A stretch of 64,000 bases of DNA from assembly GCA_950106755.1 (NCBI GenBank), contig OX467086.1, forward strand, positions 30,336,001 through 30,400,000, in the 5' to 3' direction. This stretch comes from Climacium dendroides. Taxonomy: Eukaryota; Streptophyta; Bryopsida; Hypnales; Climaciaceae. Both the position numbers and the translations under genes were made by a program. Positions 45,206-58,446 of this stretch are shown here, piece by piece (position 1 is the first letter of the stretch; each line of letters begins with the position of its first letter). Below the pieces are notes generated by a model, which was not told the origin of the DNA, did not search any database, and saw only the letters and a list, made by a program, of their open reading frames with translations.

Positions 45206-47300
45206 CTATTTGGCTTTACGTTTAGTTAACCTCGACACTGGCACCAGTTGCTTCTCCACGTTTTCTTCCTCTTCCAACAGCTTGGCAGCCAACTTGGTAC
45301 GCTCCTTCATAACAGACTTCTGCCTGTCATAGAAATTCTTCACCGGTCCAGCTCTGGTACCAAGTTCCTCACACGCATCGAATATCATCACTTGGTGAGC
45401 GCCCGGCAAAAATTGAGTAATGCACATTAGCTCTAAAGCTCGCAGCCGCCTCGCACCATGGTAGTGTAACTTGGAGAATATCTCCATGTCTGTACTCAAT
45501 CTGGCTCCAACTCGATAATCCACCACGAATTGGTAATCATGACACAAATACGCAAGAATGTTTGCAAAAATACTCGCCCTAAAACAAACCGGATCCTTAT
45601 GACCTCGATGCGCCAAGTAAAATTGTGTATATGCTTCCACACACTCTGCTGGAGATCCAAATCGGCCTGGAATCTTGGGCCAATTATACCATCTTGAATC
45701 CAACTTGGCTCGTGTTGACCACCGGTAACACCTCGGACATGGACAAAATCGAGGATCTGTCCTCACTGCTTCAGGCGGAGTAGAAGATAGTGACGCCCGC
45801 TCCGTATGATCCATTAGGTACATCGGCACAATTGGGGGTCGCCTCACATCGGAATGATCTCGTGCTATCCACAGCAAAGCCTCCCAATTCGGAAATGGCA
45901 TATTGCTCACTTCCTCAAACAACTGGTCATAGTTCCCTAGGAACCAATCTGCTTGTGTTGTTAAGACCGATAATGGAGAAGGAATCGACCATGTTACCAA
46001 TTTGGTTAAAGGCCCGCTCGGAATTGCATTCTTCTCACCCACTCAAGGACGATAGTAAGCCAATTCGGTTGAAAAATCCCAGCTTGGGTTCTCGTGGAAG
46101 AACTTGGCCTTTATCTTCACTTCAATCTTCGCTTGTGACGCTCCAAACATGTTTGCATATAATGACGGGTGGACATCTAAATGTCGTCTTTGCATTGCCC
46201 TTTCCTGCACGTTTTTCAACATCTCCACAAGCCAGACTTGATCATTGAATTTCTTCGCCAACTTGGTCAAAGTAGTCATCCAATCCTCCGGGGTCACCAA
46301 AGCCTTCGACTTGGATGATGAAACCGCTAATCGGGCCGCCTCCTCTACGCCTTTCGTAAGTTGCATGCCGACTTGGTTTCGCCGATTCTTAATATATGAA
46401 GTCGATACCTGCCTTCTTCGCGCCAAGACAACTTCCAATTCGGCGTAGAACAGGAGACTACGTGCTCCATAATCACCAATTAGGGCAAAGGCTAACGCAT
46501 TATCCTCCACTAATAAATCACCTCGCCCTAGTATCTCTGTAAACAAATTTTCGCTCTTCAGCTACACTACTCTCGCCCAAATGGATCTGAAACGCGACTT
46601 GGGAATGTACTCCTTGTAGGTAAGACCTGTATATAATAAAAATATTTCTCTCTCCCAAGCATAGGCGAACTCAATGCTATCAGTAGGTGGAATCAATTCG
46701 GAAAGTGCCTCCAAATCTTCAACATGCAGCACTCTCGGACGCCTCGTAGTTGGTAGAACTTTCAACTCTTTTTCCTTGCCCTTAGTCTCCTTCTTTCTCT
46801 CCTCTTGGTCTTTATAAAACTTACTGACTCGCGCCATCTCTTACTCAAAACCCACCAAGCCTTCTTCTACATCGGGTTGATCTTTTGGTGATCGGTCGCC
46901 TTCCAATTTGGCCTTGTAATCCTCAACTATCTGCTCGAGCACTGCCACCTTCTTCTCTGCAATGCGTCTTAAATTGACTTCCAATTGAGCTCTCTTCTCT
47001 GTTTTCTCTAATTTGGTTTGTAACTGCTCAACTTGGTCAACGACCTCTTGATAATCTGCGGCCATGTGCACTTCGTACTCCACTCTCTCTGCCTTTACGT
47101 CTTTGAGCTCATCTTTTACCCTCTGGCACTCTGCAGACAACTTGGTATTGGCTACGCGCAATGCTGACACCTCCGCTAGGTCAAATTCCTCCAACTCGGT
47201 TAACGCTTGGACCAACCGTGCTCTCATACGAGGAACTGATTCTACTGGTTCAACGCCTTCTTGCAATATTGGACTTTGGGAAGAACCACTATAAGAAAAC

Positions 47301-48371
47301 GGTGTCCGCCTGGACATCTAGCCAAAAACGACGTATATCCGCATAGACACGATACGTTGCACGAGACGTCAGGGTGTCAGGTCGAGAAAGTGGAGATTTT
47401 GCGATGATGTCTGTGTTAGCATTGCTAGATTGCAGTCACAACATATTGATGTTACAAAAAACGTCCATGCAATGTAAGGCATCCAGGTGGACATCAGATG
47501 TTTCCCAGGATGTCCAGAATAACATGTTTAGCCACGTCATCATCTTTGGTCAAAAATACCTCACAAGTTTAGATAGAATTTTGGTGCGGTTAGAGGTAAA
47601 GTAACTGCCCAAGGCTAAAAAGAGGACAACGGGTAGGTTGTGACTCCTAAAAGCTTATGTGGCATTTGATGTGGCGAGATGAGGTGGTTATTGTGTGACG
47701 TGGACCGACGAGGTGGCAAGATGACGTGGCTGTTGTGTGACGTGGCATGATGACATGGCATAATGACGTAGATATTGTATGACGTGGACAAGGATGATGA
47801 CGTGGCATGCCACGTCAGCATCCATGACCAGTCCATGTTCCGACCTCGGATGTCTCTGTGGACATCACACTTGACGTTCTGACGTCCACATTGACATCAT
47901 TTCTAGCGTTAACATTTTGTACTTCCTACGACTGTAACTTCAAAGCACATGCTATCGACGGTGCGTTTCATTACGTCTGACTGGACGTGTGGGCGTTGTA
48001 GAAGCAACTGTAGGCGTCCACTTTGATGTCAAATATGACTCCAGATGCATGACATTATTTTATGAAAAAGGGTGAATTTGTACATGATGCACTTCCTTCC
48101 TATGTGTTTACTTAGGTCAGGGGCATTTCTGGGCTCTTCAAGTCATACAACTTGTGTACGTTCTTCAAACTTCATTAGGATAAGATTGCAACCTACTCTT
48201 ATGATGTCACGTGTAGCACCGAAGTAGACAGATTCTGTCAAAAAATGCATGTTCAAGATGCATCAGGAATACTTGGAAGACATGAACATGTTGATGTCCA
48301 CGTATTTCGCAGACGTCCTATGTGACGTCTAAATGCTATCACAGCATACACATGTCAATGATGTGAACACC
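47301..48371. repeat. Left subterminal region of the CACTA element
   Basis: Dense GACGTC, GACATC, GATGTC and GACGTGGC words in both orientations, including a perfect 20-bp palindrome at 47798-47817 (TGACGTGGCATGCCACGTCA). There is no reading frame. Such subterminal arrays are where TnpA-type proteins bind in En/Spm; here the motif differs and is inferred from repetition. Confidence 0.75.
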
Positions 48372-51300
48372 CTATGCTTCTTCCTCAGATGCGATGTCAT
48401 CGCTAACTATGGCAACATACTCGCCACCATGGTCTATGGGTTGGCGCACCGGGTCCACGACTTGTTGCACTGGTTGTAGTCCATCGAAGTCCCTATCATT
48501 CACCAACTGCACCATGTTCGGGGTTGTCGTTAGAGGGTGCAATGAGCCACGTCTACCCCTCACCTCAGTTCGGCAAACTACTTTCCAACCAGGCCGATGT
48601 GGATCATCGGAGAAGAATACCTGTTGGCAATGCAAAGGAAAGGCAAATGAATCTGCATGGACCGTTCCATCCAAATGGTTGAAGTTTGCCAACGTGAAGC
48701 CATACTTATCCTGTTGCACGCTAGGAGCTCGACTACCTTGTGTGCCCCTCACCCAATCACACAACAACACTGTGACGCAGTGATTTCGATAATCCAATAC
48801 CAAAATCTCTTCAATGTACCCCACATACTCCTGCGTGGATTCCAATGGCCGGCCATTTTGCAAACCCCAACGAAGCTGGCGTGTGAAATTCGCTACCACT
48901 CCAAAGTCACGGGTAACAAGCCTACGTTTAGAGCTTCGGGCACGGAGGTGCATGCCATGACAATACATTTGACGGTGGGATGTTGCTTTCCGCTCAGGAA
49001 GCTGCGCATAATGTCTGATGTCTTCATCCATTGGACGTCTAGAATGATCAGCCTCTGTCACCGTTGATGTCAGCCACTGCGCGAATGATGGAAACTCACT
49101 TAGTTCAATTGGATAACGGACAGCTCTTCCTGGATTTGAGCGCCGCCATGCAACACGAAAAGCTTTCCGCTCCTCCCATCTTTGGGACTTTGCTGCAGTG
49201 TCGTCCCTGCATCACACTCAGCAATAATGAAATTAGGACAACGGATTGAAGATTTGACATCATGTATGCCGGGGCCAAGTAAAGTGTGCATGGTACATCT
49301 GCAAAGGTGTGCAAGAATTCAAGTAGTCCTTAACAACGATCGTGTGTTGAGGGTTTCCTCTTCTACTGAGATGTCCACATTGGGGCCAAAACAAACATCA
49401 AAGCGTCTTCCTCCATGACATCATTGAACGTGCCAGCGTCGGATATGACGTCTGCTAGGAGTGTATATAAGGCAGCGTTGTCGTGCTGTAAATACATGCA
49501 CTATATAGAATACATATATAATATATGTATTAGAAGATTCTTGTTTCGGAGGAGAAACTTACTGATGATGCTTCCGTTAGCTTCAAGGTGACGCTTGTTA
49601 GCAATGGAATTGTGTTTAAGGTGAAAACCTTAAACAAACTTCATTAGTTCGACGTATTCCTTTGAGTTTTAGAGTTTATGTTTAGATTTAGAGTTCGATA
49701 TTAAAATGTCGAACTGGAGGGTTTTTATGGAGTCACAAGATGTAGAGTCTGATCCGGAGGCAGAGCTAGAGCTTTCTTTGTCACAGCTACCTCGTCAGCC
49801 ATCTCAGCTAGCGATTTCTACACCTTTGCCTACCTCTGTCACAGATGAAGCCGGACCTTCTCGTCCGTTAAAGAAACCTCGTCTGGATCGTAGGTGGCAT
49901 GGAAATCTTGATAGAGACGCCCGTGCCTTGGTGATTCTACTTCAAGTAGGATGTGTTGAGCCTGGTACGCATGATGTGATGTTTGAAGCAAGCTACGAGG
50001 GCTTAAATGAAGACCAGTATTTTTGTATGAGGAGGCCAGACATAGAAGGTACTGACCATCAACGTTGGTTGAAAGGACCAGTGAATCCTTTAACCAAGGC
50101 TGAACGTGCAGATTACGTGGCCAACACTATCAAGTGCATCCTCAAGTTCTTGCAGATGGAGTAGCGTTCTTCATCGACTTCAGTTTTTACTTCCACTGGT
50201 TGTTAGTTGGAGTTTAGCTTATAATATATATTTTTTATGATTCATTTGTATGTTAAAATAGAAGAATGGGGGTTTAGAAGAAAATTACCACCTAGTTTGA
50301 CCTTAAAGATTCATTGGCTTTAAAGATGAATAGGAACTTACCTTTGGGTGTTTTTCTTGGGCCAATGGTTGTGTGGGGGTCCATGTGAGGTGTACATGGG
50401 CTGATCCTACTCACCTTAGGGGGCTAGATGATAGGTGGGCATCTTCTTGCTCCTCCAAGTCGGGTTTTGTGTGGTGGAAAGTTAGAGTTGTTTTGGAGAA
50501 GGTTGTTAGGAGTATGTGGGTGAAGAGCTGAATGTTTGTTCGGCAAGAACTCTTGTTGTATGAGGAATTTGTTAATGAAAATTTGAGGGTTTCTTCCTTA
50601 TAAAATTGCGCTTCTATGGACACCGTTCTTGATTGATTTGGAGTTGTGAGTGAAGAATTACAAGCATGTGAGTGGAGGAGGGTCTGCTGCCACCCATCGA
50701 AGAGGAGCGGAGGTTCGGGCGATCACCACAGTTTGTGATTTCATCTTCTCTCTTTGAAATTTTCAAGCACTGTAAGGGTTTCTCTTAGATTTCTATAGAC
50801 ATATGACTCGAAGCATTTGAAGTTGTGAGTCAAAAGTTATGTATTGTCAAATTATAAAGAGTCTGCTGCCTTTCAAATGAGAAGGCCGAGACTTTGCTTG
50901 ATCATAACTTTTGAACAGTTGTTTAGAATGTTTCGAGATTTAAGGTGAAGTTAGTTTGAAATCTTAGCTCTTTGAAAAGCTATAGTACTTGTGATTTGAA
51001 CAAAAATTGAAGGAGTTATGAGAGTTTGAGATAGGAGAGGTCTGCTGCCTTTCAATAGAGAAGGCCGAGACTTTGATTGTCCATAACTTTTGGACAGTAT
51101 CTTAGATTCATTTGAAAATTTTAGGGTATTTGTATTATGTTGTTAGCTTTTCAAAATGCTATAGCATTTAGCATTTGAGTGTGTAGAACATCTGTAGTAC
51201 TAGTTTGAAGACAGCGGCCATTTACAAAAGTTTCTTTTGAAACTATTTGGAGTTTCTTCAAGTTTTTGGGTGAAGAAAGACTCCAAGACTCAAGGCTTTG

Positions 51301-54300
51301 GAGATTTGAAGAACCTTAGAGGTGTTGTATATGTTGTGGCTTGTGGTTCGACATGATTGTTTTCATTTGTTATTCCAAGCCAGTTTTGGAGGCTAGTTGC
51401 AATTTCAATTTCAGCTTTGTGAAACTGTTGCGAGCCATGGTTATCTAGTAAGCGCTCCATTTTGTGTTTGTGGCGACGAAGTGGGGTTAATGGCCCACAT
51501 GGTCGATCTTTTATGTTGTTCCCACCGGTGAAAGGCGCTTCCTGGTCACCGTGGGTTTGAAGTTTAAGAGCCCATCATCCGGACGGTCACTCGTGTTGGC
51601 CGTCCCGTTTTACCCGTCCCAGAACTTGTTTCTTATCACACACCCTTACCTTGGCCCTTTAGAGCCACCTCAAGATAGACCAACAAGGACGTGATAGAAG
51701 ATTGAAGATTGAAGACAAAAAGGTTGAAAACAGAAGACAGAAGATTCGACTGAACTCCCTAGCAGACTATTCACAGTTGCAGCCAGATACTTCATGTATT
51801 CTCAAAGCGCTCCCCTCTCAACACGTCAGCGTGATGTCCAAAGTGGCACTGGAAAGCGGTGCCAGTTACTTACTCTCGCCAAGTTTCCAAGCATGGCGCA
51901 TTGTCAATTACGAACGCATGTGCATACACTCGCAAAGCGTCGGATAATGCCCTCTCTTTTGATTTCCTGCTACGTATCACCTCATCATTCATGATGGGAT
52001 CTTCGTCTACATCCCAAACGCGCTCACCAGTCCCTTGAAACTGTCTTATGTATTCCGTGCAGAAGCCAAGCATGTCTTCAATGCGATATCCCTCTGCTAT
52101 GCTACCTTCTGGATGCACCAAAGTCCGCACATAATCCTTCAAAGTCTTCATGTATCGCTCAATGGGGTACATCCACCTACAATGCACTAGGCCACATACA
52201 AATAACTGTTCAACAAGGTGCACTGGCAAATGGGTCATTATATTTAAGAATGTCGTGGGGAACTCCTTCTCTATGAGGCAGGTTGCCATAATAACATCCT
52301 GCATGAGGACATCTTTGTCAGCTTCCTTGATCTCCTTCTCACAAAGTCTTTGGAAAACCCTGCTCATTTTTATAATAGCCAAACGCACATTCTCATCCAA
52401 GATGTTCCGGACAGCCACCGGTAGAATCTACACATGAACAACATCTCTGTAAGTCACTCTCCCACTGCTACATTTTTAACACATTTCCCTGTAACTTGCA
52501 TGAGGGTCACCCGGACATTAATTTTGGACATCCACTACAACGTCTTTGTGCTGAATATGACATACTACTAGAAAACGCATCACAGCCAAATGAAACACTA
52601 TCATGTTTATGAAGACGTCTTCCCATGCATTGTCATTAACATACTACTGCCTTCAACAATGTTACTAAAGACATATGATGTCCACAACGGTTCAGGAGCA
52701 GTGACAATCTCTGAACTCCCTCCCTTCCTTGGATAAGTTCAACGAACCCCTGTGTCACGTCCCATCGCAACCTCACTTGCTGCATGAGAATGTGATAATC
52801 ATGCGTCTTCATACACTGTAACGTTCCATTCTGTAGACGTTTATGAATTGCACCAACATAGTTTGTTGGGGTACGGATACTTGATACTATATCCACGAAC
52901 TCCTTGCGCTCATCTACTGTCATTGCATACGATGCATTTGGCATGTAGAAATCGTCTTGGCGTCTTCGTGGGCCTTGAAGCCAAATTTCTCTACGTATTC
53001 CAAGCTGTTCTGCATCAATGCGGCTGCCAGGGCTATCGTTCATAGCAAGAAGGGTCTTCACCATGTTCTCGCATAAGTTTTTCTCGCAATGCATCACATC
53101 CAAAATGTGTCGGATCAAAAGATACTGCAGAAGGGAACACACATAAATCTTAAGTACACTCTGCCCTCCGAAAAAATGTGTATCGTCATTTCTCGTGTTG
53201 TCTGCTAAGAAAACGTACAACGACATTCAGCCTTCACTTTGTATTCACGACTACGTCTGAGTGGACATGTAACACAACATAAAATGTTCACATTGCACGG
53301 CTGAATAGGCGGCCACTGTCTACAGCTATTGCAATTTGTGCAGCGGGATGTCTTCTATGACATCTACTTGGACATCAACGTGCCAGTACTATGACACAAA
53401 ACGTCAGAGAGGACGTACCACTCAGACATTGGACACTACCTACATGTCAAAGTCAGGTTAGACCACTTTGTACCTTCCAGTAGGGCAGCTCAAACAATGC
53501 ACTCAAGCGTTTTACCCCTGTGGAATGCACTGGGTCATCCTTTCCATCTTCTCTTCCACCCAGATCTAGAAACGCTTGCCGCCACGCAGCATATCGGATA
53601 ACATCTTCGGCGGTCATGCCCTTTGGCCTGAAGCGATGCTCTACTTTCCCATTGAAGCGACGATTTCGACGATAAGGATGGTGTCGACTTAAGTACCTTC
53701 GTATGCCCCCATACACAATCTTGGACCCTCTTGTACTTCGATCTGCCCTCACATCGCCGGTTCTTGCAAGTCGAGAATCTATCTCAAGACCACAATCCGG
53801 GCATCCTTTATATCCCTTGCAAGACAAGCCAGAGATCAGAGCATACGTAGGAAAATCGGATATGGTCCACATTAGTAAGCCACGCATGATAAAGCGACGA
53901 GCACCTTCGGGCTGTGAGAAATCTTGAGCCACCACACCTTCCCACAATGCATGTAGCTCCTTCAACAATGGTCGCAAGAACACATCCATGTTCTTAGAAG
54001 TTGGGGACTGCTTCCCAGAAATGAGAAGGCTAAGGGAGATGAAGAATTTCTTTGTCACAAACCATGGCTCAAAATTGTAAATCAAAATGAGCACCGGCCA
54101 TGTCGACCAATTCGTGTTGCTCAGCTTGAAGGGATTGACACCATCCAGTGCTAGTGCCAGACGTAGGTTCCTGTCGTTAGCACTGAAGTTGTCAAAGTGG
54201 ACGTCCACGTTGACATGCTTCCAAGCAGGGCTGTCCACCACTGACCGCATGATGCCGTCATCGTTGACATGCCGCATCCAACCCATCAGCATCTGAGCGA

Positions 54301-55282
54301 TCTCCGAAGATCGAAACATGCGTTTAAGTCTTGGGATCAAGGGAAAGTGTCGAACGACCCTTGTTGGTATCGAGTTCGTTCCCTCCACCCACCTTGGTTT
54401 AGAACACTTCGGGCATGTACTTAGATTTGCATGCTCGTCTTCGAATAGCACACAACCACCTGGGCACACATGGATGTTGTTGTACTCTAAGCCCAACTTC
54501 CTAATCATTTTCCTTGCCTCATAATGACTAGTAGGGAGCTTGTTGTTCTTCGGGAGCAAGTCTGATGACAAATACCGTAGGAGCTCACTAGTGAAATGGT
54601 TACTCACGCGGAAGACCACGCGCATATTCATGATGATGATTGTTGCTGACAGAATACTCGATGATGCCCCCTCGTACAGTGCTGTTGTTGCGTGCTCATA
54701 TAAACGCTGCATGTCTTCAACAGTGTCAACGTCAACGTCTGCTTCAGCACCTGACGCTCCATCAGACGCCAAGGTGTCCGAATGCAATGCATCGCCACGA
54801 TCAAAGGCCTCTATGACTTGCCTTTGGACGTCGTGTTGTACATCCAGAGGAGCGTCGTCGTCATTAGCAGCGTCACCGACATCAGTGTCCCCTACTTCTG
54901 GTCCTCTGTTCACATCCTGCATCTGAATGTCTTCCTCTACTATGTCTGCATCATTTTCAACGACGTCATCGTCGTCATACACAAGATCTTCCACCCATAT
55001 GCCATTAGGAGGGTATCCATTGGGTGGGTCCCCTCCAATCATTGACTTCGTTAAAAAAACATCCCGTCCCACCTCTCCATGATGCTTCCGAATCACATGG
55101 ATAGTCTGGCGTCTTCCTCCATGACAATATTTGCATGGACATGGAAACCTCGTCAAATTCAGCTGCGTTGCCACCCTCAACTCGGTTTGTAGAATGAGGT
55201 CACTTATAGGAATGTGGCGAAGGACACGGCCGTCTGCATTGATGCGCACTCTTACAGCACGACGTCCACGCCTGCCCTCCAT
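48372..55282 (-). CDS. tnpD-like: CACTA transposase, tnpD/TNP2-like, four exons, about 1181 aa
   Basis: Exons 55282-53474, 53124-52777, 52427-51874 and 49206-48372 join in frame at GT-AG sites and leave no internal stop. Exon 1: MEGRRGRRAV start, a transposase-associated Cys block (FPCPCKYCHG), an acidic Asp/Val-rich stretch, CPKCSKPRW and the Transposase_21 core (HVNVDVHFDNFSANDRNLRL, KGYKGCPDCG, HRFRPKG, LFELPYWK). Exon 2: LLIRHILDVMHCEKNLCENM and KTHDYHILMQQ. Exon 3: DUF4218 (ILPVAVRNILDENVRLA, CRWMYPIERYMKTLKDYVR, PEGSIAEGYRIEDML). Exon 4: DUF4216 (TRDFGVVANF, VLDYRNHCVTVLLCDWV, DPHRPGWKVV). It should bind the ends and cut the transposon. Intron 3 (51873-49207) is enlarged by a nested element; the others are about 350 bp. 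Exact start and splice sites are my reading. Confidence 0.85.
49490..51720 (+). mobile_element. Unnamed small-protein element, copy 2, nested in intron 3 of the transposase gene
   Basis: Homologous to the minus strand of 2430-4640: ORF, diverged 'cataacttttggacag' repeats (50821-51180, two clear units of about 165 bp around 'gtctgctgcctttcaa' and 'gaaggccgagactttg'), then the conserved end block with 'ccgttttacccgtcc' and 'ggccctttagagccac'. It is oriented opposite to the transposase gene, whose splice sites remain on both sides. The ends are estimated from where similarity and the CACTA motif stop. Confidence 0.6.
49706..50164 (+). CDS. Small-element protein, 152 aa, intact
   Basis: The intact version of the frame broken at 4140-4586. 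It starts MSNWRVFMESQ, has an acidic N-terminus with LSLSQLPRQPSQL, a basic patch (RPLKKPRLDRR) resembling a nuclear localisation signal, and a conserved C-terminal half (ILLQVGCVEPGT, FEASYEGLNEDQYFCM, HQRWLKGPVNPLTKAERADYV, ILKFLQME). The C-terminal halves of the two copies are about 70% identical by eye, clearly better than the flanking DNA, so the protein has probably been under selection. There is no catalytic motif, transmembrane segment or known domain. It may be a DNA-binding or regulatory protein of the element; that is a guess. Confidence 0.55.
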   Translation: MSNWRVFMESQDVESDPEAELELSLSQLPRQPSQLAISTPLPTSVTDEAGPSRPLKKPRLDRRWHGNLDRDARALVILLQVGCVEPGTHDVMFEASYEGLNEDQYFCMRRPDIEGTDHQRWLKGPVNPLTKAERADYVANTIKCILKFLQME

Positions 55283-57230
55283 GTCCGTCACAAGCATCAA
55301 CACGTACGTGCACTTGCTGATATCATGCAATTTGAAATGTCCACTCTTGAAGTAATTAAACTTGTTTCCTACAACATGCAATGGGAAAGACAAATAGAAA
55401 GATATAGTAGACAATCAGAAGGAAGTCAAGGGTGGTTGAAGAAGCTTCACTTCTGATCATCCAGTGACAATTTTGAACGTCTGGATGTTTTTGTAAACAT
55501 ATATTTGTCACTGTAGACATCTACTTTGACACTGTCATGTCCACTGCACCTATCTGTTCATCACTATCTCTTAGATCGTGGATAGTAGTTCGTGCAGTAC
55601 TGTAGACTTGTGAACCTATAACATCCAACATCACAGTCTATGAATTATTTGTTTTGGTGGCAACCAAATGTATACGTCCCGAGGAAGAAAGAAAATTTTC
55701 CACAAATATTAGGTCCTGTTTCCAAAGAACATGAGCGTAAACTACAAATGAGGTTCATTTCCTTAGTACTTCAGAATGGGATAAAAAAGCAATGCCAAGC
55801 AATGAAAACCGACACCCAAACGCCTACTTCTTGCAAATTGTAATTGATAAGTGGCTTTTATGACTTGAAATCTCTTTGTAACTCTCTTCTTTTAACTACA
55901 GGGCATCAACTCAAACAGAGGTAGGACACGTGAATGTGCTGGAGTTGACTTCCAAAGGCCCTAGGTGCGTCCAGCATCATGTCCAGTAAGATGCATTTAT
56001 GTCTACAAGAATACCACAATGTCACCGACAGGCTTGTACGTGACATCAACACGTCTGAATAGAAGATAAAAAGGTATTTGCTACACGTGCTACGTTTGAC
56101 ATGGGGTGCTACGCCTAACATCCTGGAAGGCACCGGAAAGTTATATAAGTTTATTCATAAGGACATTGACATGTTCTGCTTGATGTTAAGTCCTGCGCAG
56201 GCAGGTCAAAAAAAGCATTGGGTGAAGCTACGCAACACTACATCCCATGCACTTTAAGGACTGCAGCTCTAAGCAGTCAGTGGTTTCCATGGCTAAGGAG
56301 GGCAGTAAGGTTTGCGCTTTGAAATTATAGTACATTATAGGCACTACTTTCTTAGAAGAAGCTAATTTAGCATCATTTAGAAGCTACCTAGGTAGAGGAT
56401 AGCCATACAATACAGCAGAAGAAGAATGAATTGTATTGTTGGGACTTCGTTACTTCCAAGAAGAAAAAGTGGTTACAAGTTTCATTTCAATAAGTCCCCC
56501 ATAAAAGATGTAGAAAAGATAAAGACAAGGTGAATTTCAAGTTCTACTCTAAAGCTTCTAGTTTTCAAGCTCTAATTTGGTAGAGCCTCAAAGAAATGAC
56601 TTAGAGCCAAAAAAAAAATTAAAAGGTGAAAGGCAAGTTCTAATTTAGAAATTGTATTTTGAAGAAGCTTCAAAGAAATGACTTAGGGAATAGAAATAGA
56701 AGGTCAAAGCCAAGTTCCATTTCACAAATTTTATTTTGAGGAAGCCTAATTCAAACTCTAGGATATTCTTTTACTTTAGACCCCACTTACAGAATAAAAA
56801 TAGAAGGTCGAAGCCAAGTTCCATTTCACAACTTCTAATTATTCACTTGGAGAATAAAAATGGAAGGTCAAAGCCAAATTTGAATTTCTTGAGAACATGT
56901 GCAATAAGATGCAGTCATGCCTACTAGGACACGACAGTGTCATTTGTGATGTCATGCAAAACATCATCGCAACATATCCCCTTGTCCATTTCAAATTGGC
57001 AAAAAATGCATCGTTACTAACACCAAGTCAAACATCATGATGTCCAAGTTGATGTCTATATGTCAATTGTGATGTCTGCTGAAGCACACGAATGTCAACT
57101 TTCGACCTAAGGGCCCTCTTAAAAAGTACAGCACCCGACGTCACACATGTCGGTCCGTCATGGGACTTAGATAAACCCTAGGCCCACGTTCGGCCTTCTT
57201 CTTCCTGCAGCCACTCTTCTTCCTTCACCT
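55283..57230. promoter_or_regulatory. Divergent intergenic region between the tnpD-like and tnpA-like genes
   Basis: The two CACTA genes are transcribed away from each other across this interval. It holds scattered GACATC/GATGTC words (55470-55560, 56940-57090), and about three diverged copies of 'agaaggtcaaagccaagttcc' between 56700 and 56880. A leader-like stretch is seen at 57150-57240. Promoter elements for either gene were not pinned down. An open frame at 57316-57480 (MEKSVAIVDGSPRRSRRLNK...) might be a small upstream exon; it has no clear donor site. Confidence 0.45.
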
Positions 57231-57639
57231 ACACTCGAATTTGCAAACTTCTAAGGAGTTGAGCATGTTTCACCAGTTTGTGGACAGCATTGTTGTTGCT
57301 GCACTCACCGCAGGGATGGAAAAATCAGTAGCTATAGTAGATGGAAGCCCCCGTCGCAGCAGGCGCCTAAACAAGACCAAGCACCGTGTAGACAACTTCC
57401 TCCCTCCTCTCCTCTCCTCTCCTCCCCGCCCCGCCCCGCAAGCCTCCGTCATGGCCTCCAGCAACTCCCGTCAATTCTAGGAATTAAAATTGGCGTCATT
57501 GAATTGTGTAGGCAGATTAGGGTTTCATCCATTTTTTCCATCCGTGACACACTGAGGCTTCAACTGATGTCTAACTGAACATCACTAGGAGCGTTGGGGA
57601 GTTTAAACTTGACATTGGGATTATCTTTGTTCTCTTGTT

Positions 57640-58000
57640 GATGCATCTCTTGTTTGAAGGTGGAGGAGCAACGTGCGGAGGTGGAGCGTGGGAGCGTGGA
57701 GGTGAAGCGTGGGAGCGTGGAGGCGGAGCGTGGGAGCGTCGAGGCGGAGTGTGGAGGCGGGAAGGACTCCCACGCCCAAGCGGGGAACCCCGGCACACTT
57801 GCACGGAGCCCCCACGCAAGGGCGGGGAGCCCCGCACGGAGCCCTCCCGGCGCCGCCCTGCGGAGAGCCCCCCTGCGGGGAGCCCCCTGCCGCGGGGATC
57901 GCCCCTACCGTGGGGAGCCCCTACTGCGGGGAGCCCCTTGCGCCGGAAGAGGGAGCCCCTCCCGCACCGCAGCTCCTTCAGCAGCGGGAGCCTTACAGGT
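57640..58000. repeat. GC-rich tandem-repeat island inside the CACTA element
   Basis: Roughly 350 bp of very GC-rich DNA in an AT-rich window. The first part repeats 'gtgggagcgtggaggcgga' about every 18 bp (57670-57760); the second repeats 'ggggagccccctgcgg' type words (57815-57950). It is open in several frames on both strands because of its composition. The sharp base-composition change suggests captured or expanded foreign sequence. It lies upstream of the tnpA-like start, probably in its leader or first intron. Confidence 0.75.
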
Positions 58001-58446
58001 TTTTGAATTTTTTTTTTTTTTTGGTTTTGCTTTGTTGTAGTCTTGTGTTGTAGTGAATTTTCAATCTCTCTCCTTACACTCCAGTACTTTGGTTTCCATT
58101 TGCAGGAGTGATCCTAGTGTTGGCCTTTGAGAGTAGCATGAGAAAATCCTTGTGTTGGCTTTTAGTAGTAATGTTTTTATAAACATGCAGATGTCCAATG
58201 TGATGTCCTTCAGTGCATCACATGTCACGTTCTTGGTTCTTAAGCGTCTTGTATACAGAGGAGTCGAACGGTGGACGTCCGTTAAAACGTCCTAATGTTA
58301 AATTGGACGTCTAGATGCTGGAATTGATGTTCAGGAAAGCACACCATTATAGCATGTTAGTTGGCCGTTTTGTTCTTTTAGTTTTGAGCTGTGATTGCCT
58401 TACGCAGGTTTTGGGTGAGGTTTTTCATTGTTGGCCGCTAGCTGAG

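Noticed and set aside
57571..58053. Several overlapping open frames of about 80-130 codons
   Set aside because: Open on both strands because of GC-rich tandem repeats; no domain, no consistent frame.
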